Source: JAGVPT01 sp963717445
GTDB lineage: Bacteria > Bacteroidota > Ignavibacteria > UBA10030 > UBA8401
NCBI GenBank assembly: GCA_963717445.1
Contig: OY970334.1
Location: forward strand, 3,348,001-3,412,000
Length of the DNA stretch: 64,000 nt
Reading direction: 5' to 3'
Part shown: piece by piece, positions 26,040-35,333 of the stretch
Layout of the letters: every line of letters starts with the position of its first letter
Numbering within the stretch: the first letter of the stretch is position 1
Program-made: the position numbers and the translations under genes
Notes under the pieces: model-generated
Database searches by the model: none
Seen by the model: only the letters and a program-made list of their open reading frames with translations
Told to the model about the DNA's origin: nothing

Positions 26040-26699
26040 ATGAACGTTCTCGTAATAGGCTCCGGTGGACGCGAACACGCACTCGTGTGGAAACTGCGTC
26101 AGAGCCCGAACGTGCGGAAAATCTTTTGCGCCCCCGGTAACGCCGGGATTGGCGGCCTTGCCGAATTGGTGCAGATCAATATCGACAACATCGAGGGGCT
26201 GTTCCAATTTGCTAAAAGGAAAAGGATCGACCTCACCGTTGTCGGCCCGGAAATCCCGCTCGTGAAAGGTATCGCCGACCTTTTTGAAAAAAACGGCATG
26301 CACATTTTTGGTCCGACAAAGTACGCCTCCCAGCTTGAAGGGAGCAAGGTGTTTGCAAAGAATTTCATGAGGAAGTATCGCATTCCTACAGCCTCCTATA
26401 AAACGTTTGACCGTTCTGAATATGCCGCCGCTCAGCAGTTCGTTATGGAACATCCTGTGCCGGTAGTCCTTAAGGCAGACGGACTGGCGGGCGGAAAAGG
26501 AGCAGTCGTGTGTCAATCTACCGGGGAAGCGTTGAACATGCTGCAGGATTTCTTTGAAAAGAATATTTTTGGCGACTCGGGAAACAATGTCGTCATTGAA
26601 GAGTTTATGAAGGGAGAAGAAGCGTCGGTATTCGGTACTGACGGATGGAACAGAGCACAAAATACTTCAGCCGGCCCAGGACCACAAACAAATCTTTGA
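26040..26699 (+). CDS. purD: Phosphoribosylamine-glycine ligase, 5' part of a frameshifted gene
   Basis: PurD joins phosphoribosylamine and glycine in purine synthesis. This part holds the N-terminal domain (LVIGSGGREHALVWKLRQS), the PEIPLVKGIAD region and the start of the ATP-grasp domain (VVLKADGLAGGKGAVV, VVIEEFMKGEEASVF). It then runs into an unrelated frame after VFG. Deleting one G of GG at 26634-26635 restores VLTDGTEHKILQPAQDHKQ and links it to the next fragment. The restored gene spans 26040-27330, about 429 residues, the normal size. Confidence 0.92.
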   Translation: MNVLVIGSGGREHALVWKLRQSPNVRKIFCAPGNAGIGGLAELVQINIDNIEGLFQFAKRKRIDLTVVGPEIPLVKGIADLFEKNGMHIFGPTKYASQLEGSKVFAKNFMRKYRIPTASYKTFDRSEYAAAQQFVMEHPVPVVLKADGLAGGKGAVVCQSTGEALNMLQDFFEKNIFGDSGNNVVIEEFMKGEEASVFGTDGWNRAQNTSAGPGPQTNL

Positions 26700-26727
26700 C
26701 GGCGACAGGGGAAAAAATACCGGGGGC

Positions 26728-27330
26728 ATGGGAGCGTACGCACCGGCGCCCGTTGTCACAAGATCTGTTTTGCGGCAGGTCGAAAAAGAAATTATCAAGC
26801 CGACGTTGGAGGGGATGCGCGCCGACGGAAAACCGTACAAAGGCTGCCTCTATGTTGGGTTAATGGTAACGCAAGATGGGCCGAAAGTGGTTGAGTTCAA
26901 TTGCAGACTAGGGGACCCTGAAGCTCAGGTCGTGCTTCCGCTGTTGGAAACGGATTTATTCGATTTATTATTTGCCTGTTCAGCCGGAACACTGCGGTCT
27001 CTCGATGTGCGCCACCATACTGCATCTGCGGTGTGTGTGGTCATGGCGTCGCGCGGTTATCCAGACCTGTACGAAAAGGGGAAGCCGATTACGGGTCTTG
27101 AGTCTGTCTCGGCCGAAAGCGGGATTGTTATTTTTCACGCGGGGACAAAAAAAGAAAACGGCATGGTAGTTTCTTCGGGGGGGCGGGTGCTTGGAGTAAC
27201 GGCCATCGGTTATGGAAACGACCTTGAAGGAACAATCACCGCTGCGTACGGCGCCGTTAAAAAAATTTCTTTCGACGGTGCATATTATCGAAGCGACATC
27301 GGACGAAAAGGAATAAAACGAGACTTCTGA
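26728..27330 (+). CDS. purD: Phosphoribosylamine-glycine ligase, 3' part
   Basis: The rest of PurD: the ATP-grasp C-half with GAYAPAPVVTRSV, YVGLMVTQDGPKVVEFNCRLGDPEAQVVLP (metal-binding Glu and Asn in VEFNCRLGDPE) and the C-terminal domain ending GRKGIKRDF. It reads open from immediately after the shift at 26634. Since purD is normally needed for purine synthesis, a genuine single-base break here would be costly, which favours a sequence error. Confidence 0.9.
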   Translation: MGAYAPAPVVTRSVLRQVEKEIIKPTLEGMRADGKPYKGCLYVGLMVTQDGPKVVEFNCRLGDPEAQVVLPLLETDLFDLLFACSAGTLRSLDVRHHTASAVCVVMASRGYPDLYEKGKPITGLESVSAESGIVIFHAGTKKENGMVVSSGGRVLGVTAIGYGNDLEGTITAAYGAVKKISFDGAYYRSDIGRKGIKRDF

Positions 27331-27500
27331 ATGATTCCAAAAGTATGGCTCGCGCAAAGACGGAAAATGATTCAAATAAAGTGCCTTCACGTCCTTTCCC
27401 GGGATGGCTTCGCCAGCGGCTTGGCAAGAGGCGATTTTTCAGGTGTTTCCAAACCACTGACTTCACGATTTCCAATATCATTATAATCTGAAAGCTGACA

Positions 27501-28430
27501 ATGAATATCCTCGTAACCGGCGGGGCCGGATTTATCGGCTCCAACATTGTTGATGCATATGTTCAAGCGGGACACACTGTTGTTATCGTCGATGATCTTT
27601 CGACGGGCAGTCTCAAAAATGTAAACCCGAGAGCAAAATTCCACAAGATCGACCTTCGAGATCCGGCGCTTGAAAACGTGTTCAAAGAGATACCTATTGA
27701 AGTTATCAATCATCACGCTGCCCAAATGGATGTGAGAAAATCGGTTGCAGACCCAAAATTTGACGCGTCGGTGAATATTCTCGGTATGCTGAACTTGTTT
27801 GAGTTTGGAATACGGCATGGAGTGAAGAAGATCATTTTTGCATCGACCGGCGGGGCAATATACGGTGAGCAAGATTATTTTCCTGCGGACGAGCAGCATC
27901 CTCTCCGCCCATTGTCGCCGTACGGTATTACGAAGCTTGCGACGGAAAAATATCTCTTCTATTACCATGCGATATACGGCATCCAACATACGATCCTTCG
28001 ATACGCAAACATTTATGGTCCGAGGCAAAATCCGCACGGCGAGGCTGGTGTCGTTGCCATCTTCGCCGATAAAATGTTGAAAAGTGAACAACCGGTGATC
28101 AACGGGGACGGCAAACAGACCCGCGATTATGTCTATGTTAGCGACGTGGTGCGGGCTAATGTACTTGCCCTGTCCCATTCTTCTTCGGATATTTTTAATA
28201 TTGGGACCGGCAAAGAGAATGACGTAAATACTCTTTTCCGGATTATAAAAAAATTCAGCGGCGCGACATGTGAAGAAAAGCACGCCGAGGCAAAAATGGG
28301 CGAGCAGCTCCGAAGCGTGATCGACCATGCAAAAGCGAAAAAGATTCTCGGCTGGGAACCTGCCGTTACGCTCGAAGAAGGTTTACGGAAAACGGTGGAG
28401 TTCTTTAGAGAAAAGATAAAAGATAAATGA
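27501..28430 (+). CDS. NAD-dependent epimerase/dehydratase (UDP-glucose 4-epimerase-like)
   Basis: An extended short-chain dehydrogenase of 309 residues. The NAD motif is VTGGAGFIGSNIVDAY, followed by VDDLSTGSLKNV, HHAAQMDVRKSV, the catalytic ASTGGAIYGE and YGITKLATEKY (the YxxxK pair), and LRYANIYGPRQNPHGEAGV. These fit UDP-glucose or UDP-N-acetylglucosamine 4-epimerases. Together with the nearby glycosyltransferase it probably serves surface polysaccharide. The exact substrate is not certain. Confidence 0.88.
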   Translation: MNILVTGGAGFIGSNIVDAYVQAGHTVVIVDDLSTGSLKNVNPRAKFHKIDLRDPALENVFKEIPIEVINHHAAQMDVRKSVADPKFDASVNILGMLNLFEFGIRHGVKKIIFASTGGAIYGEQDYFPADEQHPLRPLSPYGITKLATEKYLFYYHAIYGIQHTILRYANIYGPRQNPHGEAGVVAIFADKMLKSEQPVINGDGKQTRDYVYVSDVVRANVLALSHSSSDIFNIGTGKENDVNTLFRIIKKFSGATCEEKHAEAKMGEQLRSVIDHAKAKKILGWEPAVTLEEGLRKTVEFFREKIKDK

Positions 28431-28474
28431 TGAAGGAAGACTGTTGCCGTTTTATTACTCATTGTTGATCCGGT

Positions 28475-29416
28475 ATGGATTATTCCTTTTCCATAGAACT
28501 CCTTCTGCGGGGCGACAGAAGAACCGTCGCGCGGGCGATTTCATCGATAGAAAACTCCGATGACAGTGCTGGCGAAATCCTTTCTTTGATTTATCCTTAC
28601 ACGGGTAAAGCATATCGTATCGGTATCACCGGCCCGCCGGGGGCGGGAAAAAGCACGCTCACGAACAAACTTGCCCAATGGTACCGCAAACAGAATTTAC
28701 GCGTCGGCATTCTTGCCGTTGACCCGACAAGCCCTTTCACCGGCGGTGCCTTGCTCGGCGACCGCATCCGGATGACCGACGTTGAACTTGACAATGGAGT
28801 ATTCATTCGCAGTATGGCGTCGCGGGGGAGCCTAGGCGGTTTAAGCAAAAAGACCCGCGAAGCTGCAGACGTTCTTGATGCGAGCGGTGTTGAAATTATC
28901 CTCCTTGAAACAGTCGGTGTCGGTCAATCGGAACTGGATATCGCCGAGGCTGCCGATACTACCGTCGTGGTCCTCGTTCCCGAATCAGGGGACGGAATTC
29001 AGGCAATGAAAGCCGGTCTGATGGAAATTGCCGACTTCTTCGTCCTGAACAAAGCCGACAGGCCCGGGGCGGAACAAGCGGTGATGTCGATTAAAATGAT
29101 CCTCGGTTTCAGGCCTCATGACGAAACGACCTGGCTCCCCGATGTGTTAAAAGCTGTAGGGAGCGAAGGGAAAGGTGTTCAGGAAATCGGGGAAATGATA
29201 GCGAGGCATCGTTCTCATCTTGAGCAAAGCGGCGGATTGCTGGCCCGCAGAACGAAGCGTATGAAAAATCGGATTGAGGAAATTGTGCAGGACCAATTGA
29301 AAGTTGAATTCTGGAACGCCGGCCGAATGCAAAAGCTTGTGGATGATCTCAATGCCGTTATGGATCTTCACAAGACACCGTATCAAGTCGCGAAAGAATT
29401 GATTGACGAACTGTAA
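28475..29416 (+). CDS. meaB: Methylmalonyl-CoA mutase-associated GTPase MeaB
   Basis: A G3E-family GTPase chaperone that loads and protects adenosylcobalamin in methylmalonyl-CoA mutase. The 313-residue protein shows Walker A GPPGAGKSTLTNKL, the family-specific DPTSPFTGGALLGDRIRM, the switch region ETVGVGQSELDIAEAAD and the base motif NKAD. Its mutase partner is not in the window. The neighbours, an acyl-CoA dehydrogenase and an acyl-CoA carboxylase subunit, place it in odd-chain or branched-chain acid metabolism. Confidence 0.96.
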   Translation: MDYSFSIELLLRGDRRTVARAISSIENSDDSAGEILSLIYPYTGKAYRIGITGPPGAGKSTLTNKLAQWYRKQNLRVGILAVDPTSPFTGGALLGDRIRMTDVELDNGVFIRSMASRGSLGGLSKKTREAADVLDASGVEIILLETVGVGQSELDIAEAADTTVVVLVPESGDGIQAMKAGLMEIADFFVLNKADRPGAEQAVMSIKMILGFRPHDETTWLPDVLKAVGSEGKGVQEIGEMIARHRSHLEQSGGLLARRTKRMKNRIEEIVQDQLKVEFWNAGRMQKLVDDLNAVMDLHKTPYQVAKELIDEL

Positions 29417-29470
29417 GGTATGTTTTCAGCTTGTCATTCAAATTCTCACTAACCATGTGAGGAAGAGTCT

Positions 29471-29605
29471 ATGGAAGAAGCAGGGTTCGATGTCCGACCG
29501 ACGGAGAGCATGCTCATGGTGCAGCAACTCGCCCGCGATTTTGCGGAGAAAGAGCTTCGCCCCGTCGTGATGCAGTACCGACGAGTCGCAGGAATTTCCG
29601 TTTGA
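29471..29605 (+). CDS. Short/branched-chain acyl-CoA dehydrogenase, 5' fragment of a frameshifted gene
   Basis: The first 44 codons of an acyl-CoA dehydrogenase (TESMLMVQQLARDFAEKELR), preceded by GAGGAAGAG-like sequence. After VVMQY the frame is lost. Removing one C of CC at 29578-29579 restores DESQEFPFEIASKLGKLGF, the expected continuation. The complete gene would span 29471-30641 (about 390 residues). Confidence 0.8.
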   Translation: MEEAGFDVRPTESMLMVQQLARDFAEKELRPVVMQYRRVAGISV

Positions 29606-29744
29606 GATCGCTTCGAAACTCGGCAAGCTTGGTTTCCTGGGTGCAACGTTTCCGGAAGAATACGACGGCGCAGGCCTCTCACCCCTCAATTTCACAATCC
29701 TCGTTGAAGAAATCTCCAAAGTCGATCCCTCGATCGGGCTGAGC

Positions 29745-30641
29745 GTGTGTGCCCATAACGGATTGTGTGCTTCACATATTTTTCTGTTCGGCAATGAAAC
29801 CCAAAAGAAAAAGTACCTCCCCGATTTATGCTCGGGGAAAAAACTCGGCGGCTGGGGATTGACGGAATCGTCCTCGGGAAGTGATGCCGGCGGAATGAGA
29901 ACGACTGCAGTTAAGGCCGAGAACACATGGGTTATCAACGGCACCAAGACATTTATCACACACGGTTCCGTCGGACAAACATTCGTGTTGTTTGCCGTAA
30001 CCGATCAATCGAGACCCCACGGCATATCGGCGTTCATTCTCGAAAAAGGAATGCCCGGTTTTTCTACAGGTAAAAAAGAGAACAAACTTGGAATGCGGGC
30101 AAGCGATACCGCCTCGTTGATTCTTGATAACGTCCATGTGCCGTTGGAGAATCTTATCGGCAGCGAGGGAGAAGGATTCAAGCAGGCACTGCAGGTTCTT
30201 GACGGAGGGAGAATCGGTATAGCAGCGCTGTCGGTTGGGCTTGCCCAGGGGGCGCTCGATGCAAGCGTTAAATACGCCAAAGAGCGGTATCAATTCGGAA
30301 AGCCGATAAGCGATTTTCAGGCGATTCAATTCAAGCTTGCAGACATGGCATTGGAAGTTGAAGCTGCGCGTTTGTTAACACGTAAAGCCGCATTTTTGAA
30401 AATGCAAGGAGAAAATTTTACCCTTGCCGCTGCTCAAGCAAAATATTTTGCCAGCGAGGTTGCAACGAGGGTGGCAAACGAAGCGGTACAGATTCACGGC
30501 GGGTACGGATTTATCAAAGACTTTCCAGTCGAGAAATTTTACCGCAACGTCAAGCTTCTTACCATAGGAGAAGGGACTTCGGAAGTGCAGAAGATGGTGA
30601 TCGCAAGAAACCTCATGCATGATTTCTCGGATATTCGCTGA
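29745..30641 (+). CDS. Short/branched-chain acyl-CoA dehydrogenase, main part
   Basis: Most of a flavin-dependent acyl-CoA dehydrogenase. The conserved frame actually begins at the shift near 29580; the GTG at 29745 is only the first start codon in it. Signatures are WGLTESSSGSDAGGM, the FAD-binding VINGTKTFITHGSV, RYQFGKPISDFQAIQFKLADM, VQIHGGYGFIKDFPVEKFYR and IGEGTSEVQKMVIAR. The catalytic glutamate lies in the last of these motifs' region, as in short- and branched-chain enzymes. It sits between meaB and a carboxylase beta subunit. Confidence 0.9.
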   Translation: MCAHNGLCASHIFLFGNETQKKKYLPDLCSGKKLGGWGLTESSSGSDAGGMRTTAVKAENTWVINGTKTFITHGSVGQTFVLFAVTDQSRPHGISAFILEKGMPGFSTGKKENKLGMRASDTASLILDNVHVPLENLIGSEGEGFKQALQVLDGGRIGIAALSVGLAQGALDASVKYAKERYQFGKPISDFQAIQFKLADMALEVEAARLLTRKAAFLKMQGENFTLAAAQAKYFASEVATRVANEAVQIHGGYGFIKDFPVEKFYRNVKLLTIGEGTSEVQKMVIARNLMHDFSDIR

Positions 30642-30735
30642 TTGAGCGCGGATTGCAGATTGTGTTTAGGGGTGGAAAATAATATTGTGATGAAGTATCG
30701 CTAGGGGCAAGAACAAATCGTCAGGGCATGCAACA

Positions 30736-32391
30736 GTGTCAACGATCGGGACTGAAATACGGCACGACAATGCATTCAAAAAGAACGTGGAAGCTTCGCG
30801 AGCTTTGGCGCAGTCGTTTTCTTCGAAGGCGTCAAGCATTCGATTGGGAGGCGGCAATGATGCCATTGCTAAACATCATAAGCGCAATAAGTTAACGGCC
30901 CGCGAGCGCATAGAAAAGCTGATCGACCCGGCGGCAAAATTTTTGGAAATCGGATTATTCGCAGCGGATGGAATGTATGAAAATTACGGCGGTGCTCCTT
31001 CTGCGGGAGTAGTGTGTGGGATCGGCACTGTGCAAGGACGCGAGGCGATGATTGTCGCCAACGACGCAACCGTTAAAGCCGGCGCCTGGTTTCCGATGAC
31101 GTGTAAAAAGAATCTCCGGGCACAGGAAATCTCAATTGAAAACCGTCTTCCGATCATCTATCTTGTCGATTCTGCCGGAGTATTTCTTCCGCTGCAATCG
31201 GAAATTTTCCCGGACAAAGAACATTTCGGCCGAATATTCCGGAACAACGCGGTGATGTCTTCGATGGGAATCACGCAAATTGCGGCGATCATGGGACCGT
31301 GCGTTGCCGGCGGCGCATACCTTCCGATCATGAGCGATGAAGCATTGATTGTCGACAAAACCGGGAGCGTGTTTCTTGCCGGTTCCCATTTGGTAAAAGC
31401 CGCTATCGGAGAGGAGATTGATAACGAGTCGCTCGGTGGAGCCAGCGTTCATTGTGAAATCAGCGGTGTAACCGATCATAAAATGAAGAACGACGATGAG
31501 TGTCTAAAGAAAATTCGCAGCATCATCGGGAAACTCGGCCATTCACCAAAAGCTGGGTTTGATCGCACCAAACCCTCGGTCCCTAAATTCGACGGGAAAG
31601 AAATCTACGGCATCCTGCCGTCCGAACGGACAAAACCGTACGACATGTATCAAATTCTTACCCGCATTATCGACGATAGCGAATTGGACGAGTACAAATC
31701 GGGGTATGGAAAATCAATCATCACCGGTTATGCACGCGTTGACGGTTGGGCTGTCGGCATTGTTGCGAACCAGCGTTCTATTGTGAAGACGGCGAAGGGA
31801 GAGATGCAAGTCGGAGGTGTCATTTACAGCGACAGTGCAGATAAAGCCGCGCGGTTCATCATGAATTGCAACCAGAAAAAAATTCCACTCGTCTTTTTTC
31901 AAGACGTTACAGGCTTCATGGTCGGAAGCCGTGCCGAGCAGGGGGGAATTATTAAGGATGGTGCGAAGATGGTCAACGCCGTTGCAAACTCCGTCGTACC
32001 GAAATTTACATTTATCGTTGGGAACAGCTATGGCGCCGGTAATTACGCGATGTGCGGCAAAGCATACGATCCGAGATTGATCTTCGCATGGCATTCCGCA
32101 CAGATCGCCGTCATGGGAGGGAAGCAAGCGAGTGAAACTCTCCTTGCGATAAAAGTACAGGCGATGGAAAAAGGGGGCGCGCATATTTCTCCGGAAGAAC
32201 AACAAAGCCTGCTGAAAGATATTCAAGCCCGCTATGAGCAAGAACTCGACCCCCTCTTTTCCGCTTCACGTCTGTGGGTTGATGACGTCATCGACCCGTT
32301 GGAGACTCGTTCGATTATTTCCCGCGGGATAGCCGCGGCTTCAAACAACCCAAACATCCCTCAATTCAACCCCGGCGTAATACAGGCATAA
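30736..32391 (+). CDS. Acyl-CoA carboxylase beta subunit (methylcrotonyl-CoA carboxylase-like)
   Basis: The carboxyltransferase subunit of a biotin-dependent acyl-CoA carboxylase, 551 residues. The crotonase-like N- and C-domains are visible: KLTARERIEKLIDP, then VDSAGVFLPLQSEIFPDKEH and MGPCVAGGAYLPIMSDEA, and in the second half FFQDVTGFMVGSRAEQGGI and GNSYGAGNYAMCGKAYDP. These blocks are closer to methylcrotonyl-CoA (leucine pathway) or geranyl-CoA carboxylases than to the propionyl-CoA type. The alpha subunit is not in the window. It starts at a GTG. Confidence 0.92.
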   Translation: MSTIGTEIRHDNAFKKNVEASRALAQSFSSKASSIRLGGGNDAIAKHHKRNKLTARERIEKLIDPAAKFLEIGLFAADGMYENYGGAPSAGVVCGIGTVQGREAMIVANDATVKAGAWFPMTCKKNLRAQEISIENRLPIIYLVDSAGVFLPLQSEIFPDKEHFGRIFRNNAVMSSMGITQIAAIMGPCVAGGAYLPIMSDEALIVDKTGSVFLAGSHLVKAAIGEEIDNESLGGASVHCEISGVTDHKMKNDDECLKKIRSIIGKLGHSPKAGFDRTKPSVPKFDGKEIYGILPSERTKPYDMYQILTRIIDDSELDEYKSGYGKSIITGYARVDGWAVGIVANQRSIVKTAKGEMQVGGVIYSDSADKAARFIMNCNQKKIPLVFFQDVTGFMVGSRAEQGGIIKDGAKMVNAVANSVVPKFTFIVGNSYGAGNYAMCGKAYDPRLIFAWHSAQIAVMGGKQASETLLAIKVQAMEKGGAHISPEEQQSLLKDIQARYEQELDPLFSASRLWVDDVIDPLETRSIISRGIAAASNNPNIPQFNPGVIQA

Positions 32392-32393
32392 TT

Positions 32394-33146
32394 ATGCACC
32401 GCGCTGCGTTGTGGGCTCTTCTCGCCGTTCAAGCCATTTTTTGGGGATCGGTTTCGTCTGCGCAAGCTCCGATAGATTCCTCTGCCCATAGTCCTGTCAA
32501 TCCAACACATCTCGTGCCCGCCGATACTCTTTGCGATTGGGATTACTCGACCGAAGATTCATCGTTGATCAGTATTCAGTATTTTCTACCTGCAGTCTTC
32601 AGGGATGAGAGCACGCTTAAGCGCTACATTCGCGACCCGCGTTTCCAGCAATTGCGCAGGGCGTGCAGCGACACGCTTGCGGTTGATGCCATCTTCGCGC
32701 GCGCCTTTGATATTGCCGATGGGACAATGAGTCATGCGTTGTTGGTTGCAGCGCTTGCAACGTTCGATCATTTTCGATTGGGCATAAAAATTCCCCTGCT
32801 TGGAGCAATTTATCTGCCGTTGACGATTGTCGAGTCGCATAAAGGATTCACTGAGCGCTATGCCCATTTGCCGAGGCATGTCCTGCCGGACAAAGAAGGC
32901 CAGCGAAAAAGGGACAGGGACAAGCTGCAGCATTTTTTCGGCTCGGCATACCTTACGTACATCTTTAATTCCAAAACGACAGCAAACTTTTTCGGGGATT
33001 TTGTTGAGTGGGGCGAGCCCTTGTTCATTGTCGGAGGAGATTATGATGATCGGGATAAATTCGCTAACCATCTCGGGCAAGAATTCGGCATGCGGCTGCT
33101 CGACGGCGAAGAGGTCATGCCTTCTGACGTGTTGTGGCGGAAATGA
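32394..33146 (+). CDS. Exported protein of unknown function, YfiM/DUF2279-like
   Basis: A 250-residue protein with a signal peptide (LWALLAVQAIFWGSVSSAQA). The middle has two weakly hydrophobic helices, and the second half has RDKLQHFFGSAYLTYIF and GGDYDDRDKFANHLGQEF. The pattern of D-K-x-x-H-F followed by a membrane-like stretch recalls the YfiM/DUF2279 group, but I am not sure. It begins two bases after the carboxylase stop, so it may be co-transcribed without being functionally related. Confidence 0.6.
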   Translation: MHRAALWALLAVQAIFWGSVSSAQAPIDSSAHSPVNPTHLVPADTLCDWDYSTEDSSLISIQYFLPAVFRDESTLKRYIRDPRFQQLRRACSDTLAVDAIFARAFDIADGTMSHALLVAALATFDHFRLGIKIPLLGAIYLPLTIVESHKGFTERYAHLPRHVLPDKEGQRKRDRDKLQHFFGSAYLTYIFNSKTTANFFGDFVEWGEPLFIVGGDYDDRDKFANHLGQEFGMRLLDGEEVMPSDVLWRK

Positions 33147-33185
33147 ACGTGGGATAAAAAAGCTGTGGGTGACATCGGAGACTCT

Positions 33186-35225
33186 ATGAACGTCCGGATT
33201 GGATTGTATTCACCAAAAATCGTCTATGCTCTTTTGATGTTGTTTGTTATTTGGGGATCAGTTTACCCACAGGGTCATATTGTATCTGCTTCGATACCTG
33301 CTCCACCTCGTCAATCACAATTCATTCATACCGGGGGCAGATATATAACCAGTCAGGGTATCATCACAGCATTTGTGCTCTTTGTGCGGTTTGCCGACGA
33401 CAATCAAGCTTCAACGACTTGGCCTGACGCGAGTGTTCTTCCACATTGGGCAAAGAATATTCTGAATCCCAATTACAGATCCTCCGGAAATTATACTCTG
33501 AACAGTTTAACCCATTACTTTTACGAAAATTCTTACGGCACTTTGCACATTGTTGGGGACGTGTATTACGTGACGTTGCCATATCCTGAAAATCATTACT
33601 ATTCCATGAGGGATGCGTTTGCTGCGCGAGCAGCAATTGAGGCGGACGCATTAAGCCAATTCGCGACATTGATTCAAAATCTGGGGGTCGATATGAGAAA
33701 ATATGACAACTGGACCAATCGAGGTATGTTCAATAATCTCCAGAAAAAAGATGGAGTCGTCGATCTCTGCTGGATAGTGGTGAGAAATTTACACGACGAA
33801 AACCATTCCATCGAATTGAATAGAGCAGAGGCTATGTTATACGCTTCGAAGACGATCGGAGGTGTTTCAATTAAAATGGGATACCCAGGCTCGGGTATTT
33901 CAACGTTTGAGGACACCGGGGTTGGTCGTCTTCCCCGTCAGACTGTCATCAGCATGTGTATCTCTCAATACGATAATGATGGCATGCATTATTCGGTGAT
34001 AGCGACCATGGCCCATGAACTCTCCCATTATTTTTTTGGGAGCGGTCACTTTGGAACTCCGAATCTTGGCGCTCGACTTTCCGCTACCCGCTCAAGCAGT
34101 CACATGTATCCGTATGCAGTCAACACAGGAGGAGCTGCAGGGAATTTTTTGGGTTATGAAAAAATTCGATTGGGCTGGATTACTTCATCCGATATTCAAA
34201 TAGTCTCCTCGGGAACCGCTACGATAACACTCCCCGATATGGAAACGACAACGAGCGGTATCAAGATCGTGAAGATCCCGTTGGATTCGAGCCAAAGCAT
34301 TTTTCTTGAAAACAGATCATGGAAAAGCATCTATGAACCCAAATACGTCGACCTCGGATTTGGAAAACCGTTGAAACCCGGATTGTTGGCCTACCTTATA
34401 CCACGTGAAAATGACTATTTAAGCGAGACCCCTATCCAACAAATCTGTGCGGATGGAAAATGGACATGGACACTGCAAACAAATGGTGGCCCCGGCCCCG
34501 GGGGCTACTTTGGCACTGCTTCGCACGGGGACGTGATTGTAAAAAGCATGCCGGATCCAATAAAGGGTTATGATGAAAGGGAGGATATCCATGTATCCTC
34601 GAAACCAACTGCAATATATTGGGCGCTTTATTATCCGGATGCCCCGTCGAACAATAATCTTGGCAAATGGTACAAAGGGGTTAATTATATCGATGAGAAT
34701 CATAGCACCGGTGATTATCGAGGCGGCATCAATAAGCTGTTTCAAACGGGCGATGTCATTACGCCATGGTCAAATGGGGGATCGCATAAATGGAATGATG
34801 CAACCGACGGTTTTGTGGCGACGAAGATCGGAATTGAAGTGACATCGTACGATTCATCCAGCTCAAGCTATTCAATTACTGTCGTTACATCTAATCCTGA
34901 GCAACTCTCCCCGTCGAAGCCGCAAAACCTTACCATGTTAGGTACAACATCTAAGCACGAACCTATTCTTTCGTGGGCTGCTAATAAAGAACCCGACTTC
35001 GCCCATTATGAAGTGTGGCGGAATGTTAATCCTCAAGGAGGTTCCTCCGGTGAGTTCTGTGTAATTGCGTCCGATACGACAAATACATTTACAGATCATG
35101 GTGTATCGGTGGGGGCTGGCTCTTGGAGAGTCTATTACGAAATCCGTGCAGTTGATACAACTCAAAAAGTATCGACGTTTTCAGAAGTGCTTACATTACA
35201 CTCGAATGGTTTTTTGCAACGTTGA
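33186..35225 (+). CDS. Secreted M6-family metalloprotease with C-terminal fibronectin-like domain
   Basis: A 679-residue protein with a signal peptide (IVYALLMLFVIWGSVYPQG). The N-terminal half matches M6 (immune-inhibitor A-like) proteases: LNSLTHYFYENSYGTLHI and the zinc site MAHELSHYFFGSGH. The first two His and the Glu fit HExxH; the third possible ligand, His, is one residue farther away than in the HExxHxxGxxH form. A fibronectin type III-like domain lies at about 580-670 (SKPQNLTMLGTTSKHEP, YEVWRNVNPQGG). No sorting domain is evident at the end. The ATG at 33186 places the signal peptide correctly. Confidence 0.85.
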   Translation: MNVRIGLYSPKIVYALLMLFVIWGSVYPQGHIVSASIPAPPRQSQFIHTGGRYITSQGIITAFVLFVRFADDNQASTTWPDASVLPHWAKNILNPNYRSSGNYTLNSLTHYFYENSYGTLHIVGDVYYVTLPYPENHYYSMRDAFAARAAIEADALSQFATLIQNLGVDMRKYDNWTNRGMFNNLQKKDGVVDLCWIVVRNLHDENHSIELNRAEAMLYASKTIGGVSIKMGYPGSGISTFEDTGVGRLPRQTVISMCISQYDNDGMHYSVIATMAHELSHYFFGSGHFGTPNLGARLSATRSSSHMYPYAVNTGGAAGNFLGYEKIRLGWITSSDIQIVSSGTATITLPDMETTTSGIKIVKIPLDSSQSIFLENRSWKSIYEPKYVDLGFGKPLKPGLLAYLIPRENDYLSETPIQQICADGKWTWTLQTNGGPGPGGYFGTASHGDVIVKSMPDPIKGYDEREDIHVSSKPTAIYWALYYPDAPSNNNLGKWYKGVNYIDENHSTGDYRGGINKLFQTGDVITPWSNGGSHKWNDATDGFVATKIGIEVTSYDSSSSSYSITVVTSNPEQLSPSKPQNLTMLGTTSKHEPILSWAANKEPDFAHYEVWRNVNPQGGSSGEFCVIASDTTNTFTDHGVSVGAGSWRVYYEIRAVDTTQKVSTFSEVLTLHSNGFLQR

Positions 35226-35333
35226 GTGTTGGCGGATGCATGATATCTTGTTCATGAACCCGGCAAATTTTTCAGATACGTACGGTTTTTCGAATAAGCT
35301 GCCGGACATCGATCAACCAGTGGCTTCGCTTAC

